Source: Lachnospiraceae bacterium (GTDB lineage Bacteria > Bacillota > Clostridia > Lachnospirales > Lachnospiraceae). Taken from it: a DNA stretch of 36,948 nucleotides. The notes beneath the pieces were generated by a model. That model was not told the origin of the DNA. It worked only from the letters and a program-made list of their open reading frames with translations, and searched no databases. The stretch is taken from positions 1-36,948 of the forward strand of contig JALESO010000065.1 of NCBI GenBank assembly GCA_022781925.1, written 5' to 3'. Position numbers and translations under genes: made by a program. The first letter of the stretch is position 1, and every line of letters begins with the position of its first letter. Positions 17,155-25,647 of this stretch are shown in pieces.

Positions 17155-17327
17155 GCAAAATCGGAGAAAATTATCTCGTTCGCTAGACGTGCACTACCTT
17201 CGTTTCACTGCGTTTTCATCGCGCTCGTTCCCACGCCTGAAAAAGAGGTCGTTCCCACTCGCGCAAAAACTTGTGAAACTCAGTCGTTTACTTAATCGCT
17301 CACTGAGATAATTTTCTCCGATTTTGC
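17155..17327. repeat. 173-bp element with 23-bp perfect terminal inverted repeats
   Basis: Bases 17155-17177 and 17305-17327 are exact reverse complements over 23 bp. Inside are a further GTTTCAC/GTGAAAC pair and a direct repeat of TCGTTCCCAC. No coding frame is credible. It may be a MITE-like element or act as a bulky terminator for the ABC operon; no T-run follows. Confidence 0.7.
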
Positions 17328-17361
17328 CATTTCAGTTATGAAATCACGGAATGATATAACA

Positions 17362-17643
17362 TCTGTAAATCTGCATGCACATCATAGTGCTGTTTTTCTA
17401 CAAGTATAGATGTGCATGTGGCATGTGAGCCACTGTGTAAATGGAACAAAAAGAAAAACATCCAAAGACAAGACGGTAGGGCAATTTTCGTTATCGAAGT
17501 GAGCATAGCACGACTGCGGGAGTGTGTTTGAGGCAACAGCATTTTTGCTGTTGGCGAGTTCGCGGGAGCAGTCGGGAATAGGCGGCGCAACGAAGATAGA
17601 AAATTGTCCGTGTCTGTCTTGGATGTTTTCATTTTGTTCCTTA
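17362..17643 (-). repeat. Structured ~285-bp repeat element, copy A
   Basis: Begins 5 bases after the MATE stop codon and reads in the same direction. The main body (17443-17640) folds into one long imperfect hairpin: outer GGAACAAAA/TTTTTGTTCC, then AACATCCAA/TTGGATGTT, CAATTTTC/GAAAATTG, CGACTGC/GCAGTCG and tip CAACAGCA/TGCTGTTG. A second hairpin CATGCACATC/GATGTGCATG (17374-17418) follows. Copy B at 27613-27902 has the same layout with compensatory changes. No protein-coding explanation; unlikely to be chance. Confidence 0.8.
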
Positions 17644-17645
17644 CA

Positions 17646-18980
17646 TTAAGTATGCGAACGGTAATACTTTGTAGTGTGCTGGCGGTATAGCATGAGCAGT
17701 CCGCGGACACACAGTTCAATCGGCATTGCGATCCACATGCCGGTGAGACCAAGGCGGCTGACAAGAATCAGTGCCAGGCCGATGCGCACGATCCAGATGC
17801 TGCCAAGGTTCATCAGACTTGGTACGAAGGTGTCTCCGGTGCCGCGCAGTGCGCCGGCGGCAACGATGGACACTCCAAAGAGCGGTTCCGCAAGCAGCTC
17901 AATGCGCAGGATATGAACGGACATTGCCTGCACAGTGACATCCGGTGTCAGAAGCCGGAAGACCAGCGGGCAGGCGAACATCATAATGGTACCGGTGCAG
18001 CCCATGAAAATGGCACCCATGGCGGTACTGATGTTACCGAAACGTTTTGCTGTTTTAAATTCTCCGGCACCGATGTTGCGTCCAACCAGTGTGGTTGCAG
18101 CCATACCAAGACCATAGCCTGGCATGTAGCACAGACTTTCTGCGGTAACGGCGAAAGAATTTGCAGCGATGGCAGCGGCTCCCAGTGGGGCAATGATCCG
18201 GGTGGATACGACCATAGCACTGTTCATGGCGATTTCCTGAACGGCTACTGGCATGCCAATCTGAAATGCTTTGCGCAGAATATCACGATTATATGGATGT
18301 GAATCGGAACTTCTGAAGCGCAGACGTTTATTGCAAACACAGCAGCGCCATGCCATGATCAGACTGATGATGGCACAGGCGAGTGCTGTTCCCATACCGG
18401 CACCAAGGACACCGAAGCGTGGAATCAGTAATGAATTAAAAAGAATATCCAGTACACACATGACGGCATTTAAAATACTTGGTGTCACCATATCACCGCT
18501 GCACTGCAAAAATGCCGATGTTAGGGAATTCAACTGTGAAAATGGGATCATCAGTGAATATACAAAAAAGTATGCAGTTGCATCCGGGCAGATTGCAGGA
18601 TCACCGCCCAGCACGATTGGCAACGGATGACTGAGCAGGAGACCGCTCAAACATAAAAGGCCGGAAATGATCAGGGCACTGATCAGACCGTGCCGGATAA
18701 CATTTCGGGCTTCCATATCCTGATTGGCTCCGATGTGATGGGCTACCTGCACAGAAAAACCGGCAGAAACCGCGGACAGGACTCCATTATACAGCCAGGT
18801 CATGGCAACGACCAGACCGATGGCGGCAGAGGCGGCGGCACCCAGAGCACCGACCATGGCAGAGTCGATGTACTGCATGGCAATGGTTGTGATTTGTGTT
18901 AAAATTGCGGGCAGACTTAACTGCCAGACTTGTTTGACTTCCGGTCTCAGTTCAGACCAGTTCATGTTCTTAAGTTTCAT
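17646..18980 (-). CDS. MATE-family multidrug/Na+ (or H+) antiporter
   Basis: A 444-residue, 12-helix MATE (MatE) transporter of the NorM/DinF superfamily that exports drugs or metabolites in exchange for cations. Seen: two homologous six-helix halves; the first begins with LSLPAILTQITTIAMQYIDSAMVG and the second with IGMPVAVQEIAMNSAMVVSTRI, each with the conserved start of a MatE repeat. GGGGGA precedes the ATG at 18980; a TTG four codons earlier is possible but less likely. It is transcribed toward the structured repeat that starts 5 bases after its stop. It is divergent from the catabolic cluster, and a link to it is possible but unproven. Confidence 0.93.
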   Translation of the reverse strand: MKLKNMNWSELRPEVKQVWQLSLPAILTQITTIAMQYIDSAMVGALGAAASAAIGLVVAMTWLYNGVLSAVSAGFSVQVAHHIGANQDMEARNVIRHGLISALIISGLLCLSGLLLSHPLPIVLGGDPAICPDATAYFFVYSLMIPFSQLNSLTSAFLQCSGDMVTPSILNAVMCVLDILFNSLLIPRFGVLGAGMGTALACAIISLIMAWRCCVCNKRLRFRSSDSHPYNRDILRKAFQIGMPVAVQEIAMNSAMVVSTRIIAPLGAAAIAANSFAVTAESLCYMPGYGLGMAATTLVGRNIGAGEFKTAKRFGNISTAMGAIFMGCTGTIMMFACPLVFRLLTPDVTVQAMSVHILRIELLAEPLFGVSIVAAGALRGTGDTFVPSLMNLGSIWIVRIGLALILVSRLGLTGMWIAMPIELCVRGLLMLYRQHTTKYYRSHT

Positions 18981-19331
18981 ATATTCCCCCAAAAAATAAT
19001 TTATGCAATTTTATACTTAAATAAAGGAAGCATTGGCATCCATGAAAGATTCTGTGTATCGCAGTGTCATTTCTGGATATTTGCAAAAACAACAACAGAA
19101 CAGATTTATCATATCATATAAGAAATGTCAAGGAAAGCTGAAAGGGGAATACGTCTGTCACCAATATGAATGCAGAAATAAAAAATGCGGTAGTCATTCA
19201 AAAATAAAAGTAATGCAATGCATGAGCTCATGTTTTAATAGCATTTCATTCTTTAACTTTCAAAAGCTATAATGTATACAACACAAAGGACAAGATAAGG
19301 TTGTTGTGTCAGGAAAAAGGAGGAGAAGGTT
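18981..19331. other. 351-bp divergent intergenic region
   Basis: Lies between the MATE gene and the first MFS gene of the catabolic cluster. It is AT-rich without a credible gene. It holds the bipartite CATGAGCTCAT / AGCATTTCA motif and a TATAAT box for the cluster. No terminator, RNA gene or attachment site is seen. Confidence 0.6.
19221..19273 (+). promoter_or_regulatory. Bipartite operator (copy 1) and promoter of the first MFS gene
   Basis: CATGAGCTCAT (19221-19231; the 12-base palindrome extends to 19232), 8 bases, then AGCATTTCA (19240-19248). TATAAT follows at 19268-19273 with only a poor -35 (TTTCAT-like) inside the second half-motif, as expected for an activator-dependent promoter. 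The same bipartite motif recurs at 21681-21708. The LysR product encoded in the cluster is the obvious candidate binder. Confidence 0.6.
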
Positions 19332-20657
19332 ATGAATCAAAAAAAGACAGTCAATTTTGGATTCAGGGGATGGATGCTGATTATCTATCAGGCAATCGCA
19401 TTTGTTACATATCAGGTTTTTACAAACTATCCATTGAATATTCTGGCTGATATGTATGGCGGGGCGCAGGTATTATCAAAAGTATATTCTATCTGTGCAA
19501 TTATTGGTGTACTGGCTCAGCTGGCCATGGCCGGATTGATTTCAAAGCTGAAAAGTATCAAGAGGTTCGGAAGTATTCTTGGTGCGGTTACATTATTATT
19601 AGGACTTGGAATTATGTTACTCCCTGCAGGACCAATCTGGATGCTGTGTTATGCTGTTGAAAATGTTGTTTCTGTTCTGTATGCAACGTTCTCTATCGGT
19701 ATTCTGGTTGGACAGTGGTTCCCTACCAGAAAAGGAACCATCATGGGGATTGCAACGTTTGCATTTCCGATTGCAAACGGCTTGATTGGACCGTTTGCCG
19801 CAAGTGTGTTTGCAAAAGGTTTTCCGGATGTTACCGGTGCATTTTTACCATTTTTTATCGTATTTGTGATCGGATGGATCATTGGCCTGATCTTTATCAA
19901 AGACTATCCGGAACAGTGTGGAGCGTACAGGGATAATGATAAGAATCTGACACCGGAAATTGCAGAAAAGATGATGCTGGAAGAAATCGAAAACAAAAAG
20001 ACTTCTGTATGGACATTACCGCATACACTGGCCTGTCGCGATTTCTGGCTGATCACAATTCCGGTAGGAACATTGTTAATGTTTTCCGTAGGTATGATGA
20101 CACAATCTGCAGCAATTATTGGAAACTTTGAAAATGAACTGGCATTTGTGGGTGGATATACCGGTGTTATGGCTATGATCATGATTTTTGGTTGTATCGG
20201 AAGTTTTATTCTTGGTGTATTGGATACCCGTTTTGGAACAAAATTTGCTATGATTATTTCGGTAGTAATTATGATCATTTCCGGTATTTTAGGAACAATT
20301 CCAAATGCGATCACACTGTTGATTTCCATGATCTGCCTGGCGCTGTTTATGGGAGCATCCTCAAACTTTGGAGTGTCCATGGCAGCCCAGTACTGGCGCA
20401 GAGAGGATTTTAGCCGTGTGTTTGCAGCAGCAAGCCCGATTGGAAATATCATCTGTTCTTCCGGTCCGATGCTGATTGCAATGCTGATGTATTCCGCAGG
20501 GGGATATCGTACGATTTTTATTACAACAGCGATTGTAGGTGTAATTTCTCTGATTTTACTGTTGCTCTTCAAACCATCACATGTAAAAGAAGTGGATGAT
20601 AAATACCGCAAGGCAGCAGGAAAAACGCTGGATGATGCTTTGGTAGGACGTAAATAA
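19332..20657 (+). CDS. MFS transporter (oxalate/formate antiporter-like group)
   Basis: A 441-residue, 12-helix major facilitator protein. Seen: a WFPTRKGTIMGI segment after TM4, resembling the WFP(D/E)(K/R)RG motif of OFA-type carriers of organic anions, and a central cytoplasmic loop (about 198-232). It begins behind AAAGGAGGAG at 19332 and has its own terminator. It is the first gene of the cluster and shares its upstream motif with the hydrolase operon, so it probably imports the aromatic substrate or exchanges substrate and product. Substrate not known. Confidence 0.88.
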   Translation: MNQKKTVNFGFRGWMLIIYQAIAFVTYQVFTNYPLNILADMYGGAQVLSKVYSICAIIGVLAQLAMAGLISKLKSIKRFGSILGAVTLLLGLGIMLLPAGPIWMLCYAVENVVSVLYATFSIGILVGQWFPTRKGTIMGIATFAFPIANGLIGPFAASVFAKGFPDVTGAFLPFFIVFVIGWIIGLIFIKDYPEQCGAYRDNDKNLTPEIAEKMMLEEIENKKTSVWTLPHTLACRDFWLITIPVGTLLMFSVGMMTQSAAIIGNFENELAFVGGYTGVMAMIMIFGCIGSFILGVLDTRFGTKFAMIISVVIMIISGILGTIPNAITLLISMICLALFMGASSNFGVSMAAQYWRREDFSRVFAAASPIGNIICSSGPMLIAMLMYSAGGYRTIFITTAIVGVISLILLLLFKPSHVKEVDDKYRKAAGKTLDDALVGRK

Positions 20658-20697
20658 TCAGATCTTCTGATAAAAAAGTTAGTATAAGCAAAAACGT

Positions 20698-20729
20698 GAA
20701 AGGCACAGCCCAGAATAGCTGTGCTTTTT
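20698..20729 (+). terminator. Rho-independent terminator after the first MFS gene
   Basis: GCACAGC (20703-20709) pairs with GCTGTGC (20718-20724), extended by A/T pairs, followed by five T. Confidence 0.85.
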
Positions 20730-20809
20730 GCGTGTTATATATACCTAACAAAAGAAAATCTGTTACAATATGTGATAAGAGAGAATTTTGCACATCAGGG
20801 GGAATGAAA

Positions 20810-21685
20810 ATGACATTAACAATGTTTGAATGTTTTATGGAAGCTGTAAAAACTTTGAATTTTACGGTTGCAGCGCAGAACATTCATATGACGCAGCCAG
20901 CATTCAGCAGAAATATTGCAGCCATGGAGGATGAACTTGGCTTTTCACTTTTTTTACGGAGCAAACAAAGCGGACTCCGGGTGACACCGGCCGGACTGGC
21001 GATGTATAACGGTCTTGTAAAACTGAATACAGAGTATGGAATGCTGCGGGAACAGGTGGCCAGAATCAATCGCGGGGAAGAAGGAGAGCTTGTAATTGGT
21101 ATATTGAACGGAATGTGTCTGGACAGCAAAACGATGGAGACTGTTCACCGGTTCCAGGAACGGTATCCGCAGGTGGATATTAAATTGATCAGTTATCCGT
21201 TAAAACGGTTGCTGCAGAGTGTGGAAAATGGGGAAAGTGATATGTGTTTTTCTGTCTGCGGTGCTGTAGAAGGCAGAGAAAATTTGTTACATGAGGATGT
21301 GTTTGAGATTGAAAATTATTTGATTGTTCCGGCCTCTCTACATTGTGATTCGAAAAAAATGTATTCATTGAAAGATTTTCGGGAACAATATTTTTTACTG
21401 TCAGAGGATTCACCGGAACTGAATCATCTGTTAATAGAAAAGTGCCGGGAAGCCGGGTTTGAACCAAAGACAAAAATGGCACCGGATTACGATACAAAAA
21501 TGCTGTGGGTGGAAATTGGAAAAGGAATCGGGGTTAATTCCAAAGAGCACTTTATGAAAAACAGTCCTTATGTGGATTTTGTAAAAGTGAAGGAAATCCG
21601 CATGGATGGATACTCCATGATCTGGCAGAAGGATAATTATAATCCGGCCATTGCAATTTTTTATTCTATGTTCGAAGAATCATGA
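20810..21685 (+). CDS. LysR-family transcriptional regulator
   Basis: A 291-residue regulator: N-terminal winged helix (about 1-60, with NFTVAAQNIHMTQPAFSRNIAAMEDELG) and a periplasmic-binding-like effector domain (about 90-290). LysR proteins usually bind a pathway intermediate and activate adjacent operons. The ATG at 20810 is preferred over 20804, because AGGGGGA lies at a workable distance. It is placed between the two transcription units that carry the bipartite motif; the second copy of that motif begins at its stop codon. This strongly suggests that it governs the cluster. The inducer is unknown. Confidence 0.93.
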   Translation: MTLTMFECFMEAVKTLNFTVAAQNIHMTQPAFSRNIAAMEDELGFSLFLRSKQSGLRVTPAGLAMYNGLVKLNTEYGMLREQVARINRGEEGELVIGILNGMCLDSKTMETVHRFQERYPQVDIKLISYPLKRLLQSVENGESDMCFSVCGAVEGRENLLHEDVFEIENYLIVPASLHCDSKKMYSLKDFREQYFLLSEDSPELNHLLIEKCREAGFEPKTKMAPDYDTKMLWVEIGKGIGVNSKEHFMKNSPYVDFVKVKEIRMDGYSMIWQKDNYNPAIAIFYSMFEES

Positions 21686-21708
21686 GCTCATAAATATTAA
21701 GCATTTCA
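21681..21708 (+). promoter_or_regulatory. Bipartite operator (copy 2) ahead of the hydrolase operon
   Basis: CATGAGCTCAT (21681-21691), 8 unrelated bases, AGCATTTCA (21700-21708), identical in both blocks and in spacing to 19221-19248. The spacer sequences differ, which argues that the blocks are under selection. It lies 58 bases ahead of the first hydrolase gene. Confidence 0.65.
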
Positions 21709-21765
21709 ACATTCTTCTTTCGTTTGTTACTGTATAGGTAAGAAAAGAAAGGGGGATGTTTTTTT

Positions 21766-22584
21766 ATGGAAAAAGAAGGAATGGCAAAAGTGCCGGTAAC
21801 AGATGAAGACCGAAAAAAACCTTATTTTAAATATTATGAGCGTGATGTGATCTCAATGGTTCCGGAAAAAATGCCGTTTGCATTTGGAGGACCGATGACT
21901 CCGATGGATGCCGTACCGTTCACAGATCGTGCCAGAATTCTGACGGATGAAGGTATCGGAAGCAGGATTGGATATACCGTTATGCCGGATGGCACCGGAT
22001 ATATGGCAGATGTTACTTTTATGCCGGGGGTTACAGCAGACATGCTGGACTGGTATATGGCATGGAGAGGATTGGATCCACTTCGTTTTGTGATTGCAAA
22101 CCCGGAGAACAATATGTCTGCCATGAGCATGCAGACATCAAAATTTGCAGATGAAGATCTGATCGGTGCTGAGAAGTACTGGGATACGACACAGATGGTG
22201 ATAAAAATGTCCGATATGGGTCCGGCAAAAGAGGCAGTGAATTTTAAATGTCCGTCGGATGTTGGGTTTGATATGGAGGTGCTAAAATCATCTAACACAG
22301 CATCGCTTATCTGTGCAAGAGGCTATGCACATGGTCAGCCACCTGCAGCAGGACCGGATTATCTGATCTGCCATCAGGTGATTGAAAAAGAGGATGGTGT
22401 GGAAGTGCGTACCAAATGCTGGATTGGCTGGACTGTGAGATATGGAAAAGATTATAAGCAGCTTCCAGACGGATTCTTTATGCCGCCGGTATTTGCAATG
22501 GGTGTATTTTTGCAGAATGTGAAAGAATGGGCAAATTTAGCAACAATTCTTCCGCAACTTTATGCAGAAGAGCATGGGGAATAA
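21766..22584 (+). CDS. PhlG/phloretin-hydrolase-like protein lacking the His metal ligands
   Basis: A 272-residue member of the DAPG hydrolase (PhlG) family, whose active members cleave a C-C bond next to a phloroglucinol ring with Zn2+. Family blocks are present: MPGVTADMLDWYMAWRGLDP (86-105), EKYWDTTQ (136-143) and LQNVKEWANLATILPQLY (249-266). Compared with its paralogue at 26871, His is replaced by Arg101, Gln143 and Gln250, while Glu136 and Glu254 remain. The usual His/Glu/His/Glu site is thus broken, so it may bind another metal, catalyse another reaction, or be a non-catalytic partner. GGGGGA nine bases ahead sets the start. It leads a unit with the ferredoxin (12-bp gap) and FAD reductase. 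Confidence 0.8.
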   Translation: MEKEGMAKVPVTDEDRKKPYFKYYERDVISMVPEKMPFAFGGPMTPMDAVPFTDRARILTDEGIGSRIGYTVMPDGTGYMADVTFMPGVTADMLDWYMAWRGLDPLRFVIANPENNMSAMSMQTSKFADEDLIGAEKYWDTTQMVIKMSDMGPAKEAVNFKCPSDVGFDMEVLKSSNTASLICARGYAHGQPPAAGPDYLICHQVIEKEDGVEVRTKCWIGWTVRYGKDYKQLPDGFFMPPVFAMGVFLQNVKEWANLATILPQLYAEEHGE

Positions 22585-22596
22585 GGAGGAGCAAAG

Positions 22597-22842
22597 ATGA
22601 TTCATACAAATCATAAAATTAAATTTGATCCTGCAAATTGTGTGGGATGTCAGTTATGTTATAAGGCATGTTTTATCGATGTTATCCGTTGGGATGCAGA
22701 AAAAAAACAGCCAGTATTTAAATATGTCGAGGACTGTGAACATTGTAATTACTGTGAGATATCCTGTAAACGCGGATGTATTCAGGTAATTCCGGATTTT
22801 AAGAGCCAGAAGTTCAGACAGAGTTTTGATCAGTATCACTAG
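22597..22842 (+). CDS. Two-[4Fe-4S] ferredoxin, partner of the FAD reductase
   Basis: An 81-residue ferredoxin with two binding motifs: C15-x2-C18-x2-C21-x3-C25 and C47-x2-C50-x2-C53-x3-C57, plus an extra Cys61. The 21-residue linker between the motifs is longer than in small clostridial ferredoxins and resembles the beta subunit of APS reductase-type enzymes. AAGGAGGAG precedes the start, and the FAD subunit gene follows after 15 bases behind its own GGAGG. It probably delivers electrons to the FAD subunit as a tight complex; this is inferred from gene order. Confidence 0.88.
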   Translation: MIHTNHKIKFDPANCVGCQLCYKACFIDVIRWDAEKKQPVFKYVEDCEHCNYCEISCKRGCIQVIPDFKSQKFRQSFDQYH

Positions 22843-22857
22843 GGAGGAGGTTACTTT

Positions 22858-24519
22858 ATGGCAAAGATTGAGACACAGACAGTAGAACATAACATTGATG
22901 TGCTGGTCATCGGCGGTGGCATTGCAGGCCTGACAGCAGCTGTTTCTGCGAAAGAAAAAAATCCGGATGCAGAGGTAATGATTGTTGAAAAACAGACTAC
23001 AGGATATGGTGGAAAAGCAAATAAAGGTGGTGGAGTATTACAGTATTTTGATCTGGAGCACACAACACCTGAAATGTTTGTAGAATATCATGCAAATTCA
23101 GTAGGCTGTTATCTGGGAAACCAGAATATGTTGAAAAGATATGTGGCAATGAATAATGAAATGCTTGATCGCATGGAAGGATGGGGGGTCACCATTCCAA
23201 AGTTGAGGATTCCAACCGGTCCGATGACCTATATGGTTGGCATTGACTTAAATGTCACGATTCAGATGAGGAAGACAGCACAGAAACTGGGGGTAAGAAT
23301 AATTGATAAAGTAACGGTATCTGATCTTCTGACAGAAGAAGACAGGATTGCCGGAGCGGTGGGATACAGTATTATTGATGGTACGTTTTATGTATTTGTG
23401 GCAAAATCTGTAATTCTTGCAACCGGAAGTCAGAACTATCGTGTAGCACCGATGTGGAGCAATGGTCGCGGAGACGGTATTGCGGCAGCTTACCGTGCAG
23501 GCGCACAGATGAGAAATACAGAATTTGGAAATTTCGCGCAGTTGTATAAGGTTAATAGTTTTCAGGAACTTGTATTTGGAGAAAACAATATGTTCAATGC
23601 ATTAAATGAAAACGTAACACAGAATTTCCGACGTTTCCCGGAAGCTGATGTAAGTTCTACGGCTCTTCGAGAGTGGTATGAGCAGATGTCTGCAGGAAAA
23701 GGTCCGATTTATCTGCATGTGCCGGATGTGGATGATAATCCACTGGCGAAAATCTGGGATCGACCATATGGTGTTCCGTTCTGGGATGCAGATCATGGAA
23801 AAGCAAGAGGTCTGGATCCGGAGCTGGAAGTAGCACCTGGTTTTGTTGGTGAACAGTCACCGGTTCGTGTAGGAGATGACATGCAGACTTCTATTGCAGG
23901 TATGTATGCAGCCGGAGACGTATGTTATTGTGGTTCCGGTGCACCGGGTGCAGTTCCGGCTCCTCCGGGAAGAAACCGCGGTTCTGGAATTTTAAATGCA
24001 GTATTTGCAGGAATTATCAGTGGAGAATCAGCAGCAGAGTATGTAAAAACAATAGGGGAGTCTCATATCTGTAAAGCACAGGCAGAAGCATACAAAGAGG
24101 ATGCATATAAACCGTTAGAGCGTGAGGAAGGTGTGGATCCAATCGAGATTATTGATGCAATCCAGCAGATCCTCTGCCCGGTTGAAAATAGTATCTATAT
24201 GTCACAACATCGTTTGGATGTATTACTGCGGAAGCTTGAGAAAGTGAAAGAAAAAGCAAAATATATGAAAGCAGATGATCTGCACGGATTGTTGACCTGC
24301 CATGAGGCTGATGCGATGGTTTTGTGCTGTGAGATGCAGTTGAGAGCAGCTTCCATGAGAAAAGAGTCCAGAGGATGGTTCATTCGTGAGGATTATCCGG
24401 ATATGGATAATGAAAACTGGCTGAAATGGATCATTGTACAGAACAAAGAGGGTGAGATGACATTCCATACAGAAAGAGTTCCTGTGGAGGAATATGACGT
24501 CCAGCCACCGAAATATTGA
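22858..24519 (+). CDS. FAD-dependent reductase, fumarate/APS reductase flavoprotein type
   Basis: A 553-residue flavoprotein. Seen: N-terminal dinucleotide motif VIGGGIAGLTAA (17-28), glutamate at the end of the second strand (IVEKQ), a GGKANKGGG flavin-contact region, the second FAD block ATGSQNYR (about 189-196) and the C-terminal AGDVCYCGSG...GRNRGSGILNA block (about 350-385). The layout resembles the alpha subunit of APS reductase and fumarate reductase-like enzymes rather than true fumarate reductase; it lacks an attached heme or FMN domain. With the ferredoxin it likely reduces a C=C bond or ring of the imported compound. Exact reaction unknown. Confidence 0.85.
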   Translation: MAKIETQTVEHNIDVLVIGGGIAGLTAAVSAKEKNPDAEVMIVEKQTTGYGGKANKGGGVLQYFDLEHTTPEMFVEYHANSVGCYLGNQNMLKRYVAMNNEMLDRMEGWGVTIPKLRIPTGPMTYMVGIDLNVTIQMRKTAQKLGVRIIDKVTVSDLLTEEDRIAGAVGYSIIDGTFYVFVAKSVILATGSQNYRVAPMWSNGRGDGIAAAYRAGAQMRNTEFGNFAQLYKVNSFQELVFGENNMFNALNENVTQNFRRFPEADVSSTALREWYEQMSAGKGPIYLHVPDVDDNPLAKIWDRPYGVPFWDADHGKARGLDPELEVAPGFVGEQSPVRVGDDMQTSIAGMYAAGDVCYCGSGAPGAVPAPPGRNRGSGILNAVFAGIISGESAAEYVKTIGESHICKAQAEAYKEDAYKPLEREEGVDPIEIIDAIQQILCPVENSIYMSQHRLDVLLRKLEKVKEKAKYMKADDLHGLLTCHEADAMVLCCEMQLRAASMRKESRGWFIREDYPDMDNENWLKWIIVQNKEGEMTFHTERVPVEEYDVQPPKY

Positions 24520-24648
24520 TGAAATTGAGAAGTACGCTGTTGTTGCGCTGCCTGAAACGGATTGTAGAAAGGCAGTAAGACATTTTTGAAATCAAATTGA
24601 AAAAAGCTTAAATATTAGTGAAGATAGTGTGAAAAGGAGATTGATAAC

Positions 24649-25620
24649 ATGGCAAACAGAGTGTGTGAAATATTGGGGATTGAATATCCGATTATTCAGG
24701 GGGCGATGGCATGGACATCTATGGCACCACTGGTAGCAGCAGTATCAGAAAATGGAGGACTTGGTGTACTGGGAAGTGGATTTATGCCAAAAGAAATCAT
24801 ATTACAGCAGGTAGAAATTGTTCGTTCTATGACGAAAAAACCATTTGCGGCAAATCTGTTCCTTGATCCGGGACCGCAATTGGAGGTTGGTGTATCTGCG
24901 ATTATTGAGGGAAAAGTTCCGGTAGCTTATATCGACAGTTTAAATTTGTTGGATCTGGATATGGCAACGGAATACTATAAGAGATTGCATGATGCAGGCT
25001 GTAAAGTAATTGCAAAAATTAATTATCTGGAAGATGCCATTGTTGCAGAAAAAGCAGGTGCTGATGTAATTATTGCAAAAGGTGTAGAAGGAGGCGGACA
25101 CTGTACAAAAGTCAGTGGACGTGTATTGCTGTCAGAGGTAGTAGAGCATGTCAGTATTCCAGTTGTAGCATCCGGTGGAATTGCAACGGCCAGACAGGCA
25201 GCAGCAGTTACCGTGGCAGGTGCAGAAGGCGTTGAGATGGGTACGGCATTTATGGCATCTGAGGAGTGCCCGGTACATCCGAATGTAAAAGAAGCAGTGG
25301 TACATGCGATTGATCGTGATATTGTTGCCTGTGGCGCATCCACCGGTGAACCAAGCTGGCAGGTCCGGAATAAACTGGCAGATGAAATGCTTGAAATCGA
25401 AGCAACACATACAAAAGCAGAAGCAGCAGATATGATTCGCGAGATATCTCAGGGATCCTTACGAATTGCTTCCCTGGAAGGAGAAGTAAAAGAAAAAGGA
25501 GCAGTTCTTGCAGGTCCTGTTGCAGGATTAATTCATGAAATCAGACCGGTAAAAACCTGGATTGTTGATTTTACTGAAGAATGGAAGGAATGGCTGAAAA
25601 AGAGCTATACATTATTCTAA
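24649..25620 (+). CDS. FMN-dependent FabK / nitronate monooxygenase-like oxidoreductase
   Basis: A 323-residue TIM-barrel flavoprotein of the FabK/2-nitropropane dioxygenase family. Seen: IIQGAMAW (15-22), the VEGGGH segment with His151 matching the catalytic His of FabK, and the FMN phosphate-binding region ASGGIATARQAAA. The family includes enoyl-ACP reductase II, nitronate monooxygenase and ene-reductases. No fatty-acid synthesis genes are nearby, so an ene-reductase acting on the cluster substrate is more likely; this is inference from context. It follows the FAD reductase by 129 bases behind AAGGAG and is 27 bases ahead of the second MFS gene. Confidence 0.83.
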   Translation: MANRVCEILGIEYPIIQGAMAWTSMAPLVAAVSENGGLGVLGSGFMPKEIILQQVEIVRSMTKKPFAANLFLDPGPQLEVGVSAIIEGKVPVAYIDSLNLLDLDMATEYYKRLHDAGCKVIAKINYLEDAIVAEKAGADVIIAKGVEGGGHCTKVSGRVLLSEVVEHVSIPVVASGGIATARQAAAVTVAGAEGVEMGTAFMASEECPVHPNVKEAVVHAIDRDIVACGASTGEPSWQVRNKLADEMLEIEATHTKAEAADMIREISQGSLRIASLEGEVKEKGAVLAGPVAGLIHEIRPVKTWIVDFTEEWKEWLKKSYTLF

Positions 25621-25647
25621 GTCAGGGAAGGAAAAGAAGATTCGGTT

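Noticed and set aside
17155..17327. CRISPR-like direct repeat TCGTTCCCAC
   Set aside because: Only two short copies inside an inverted-repeat element; no array or cas genes.
17336..17764. Reading frame whose translation resembles that of 27442-27864 (FLSSLRRL...ANSPTAK)
   Set aside because: The similarity comes from the shared structured repeat, which keeps helices by compensatory changes; the frames lack start sites and run into MATE or hydrolase sequence.
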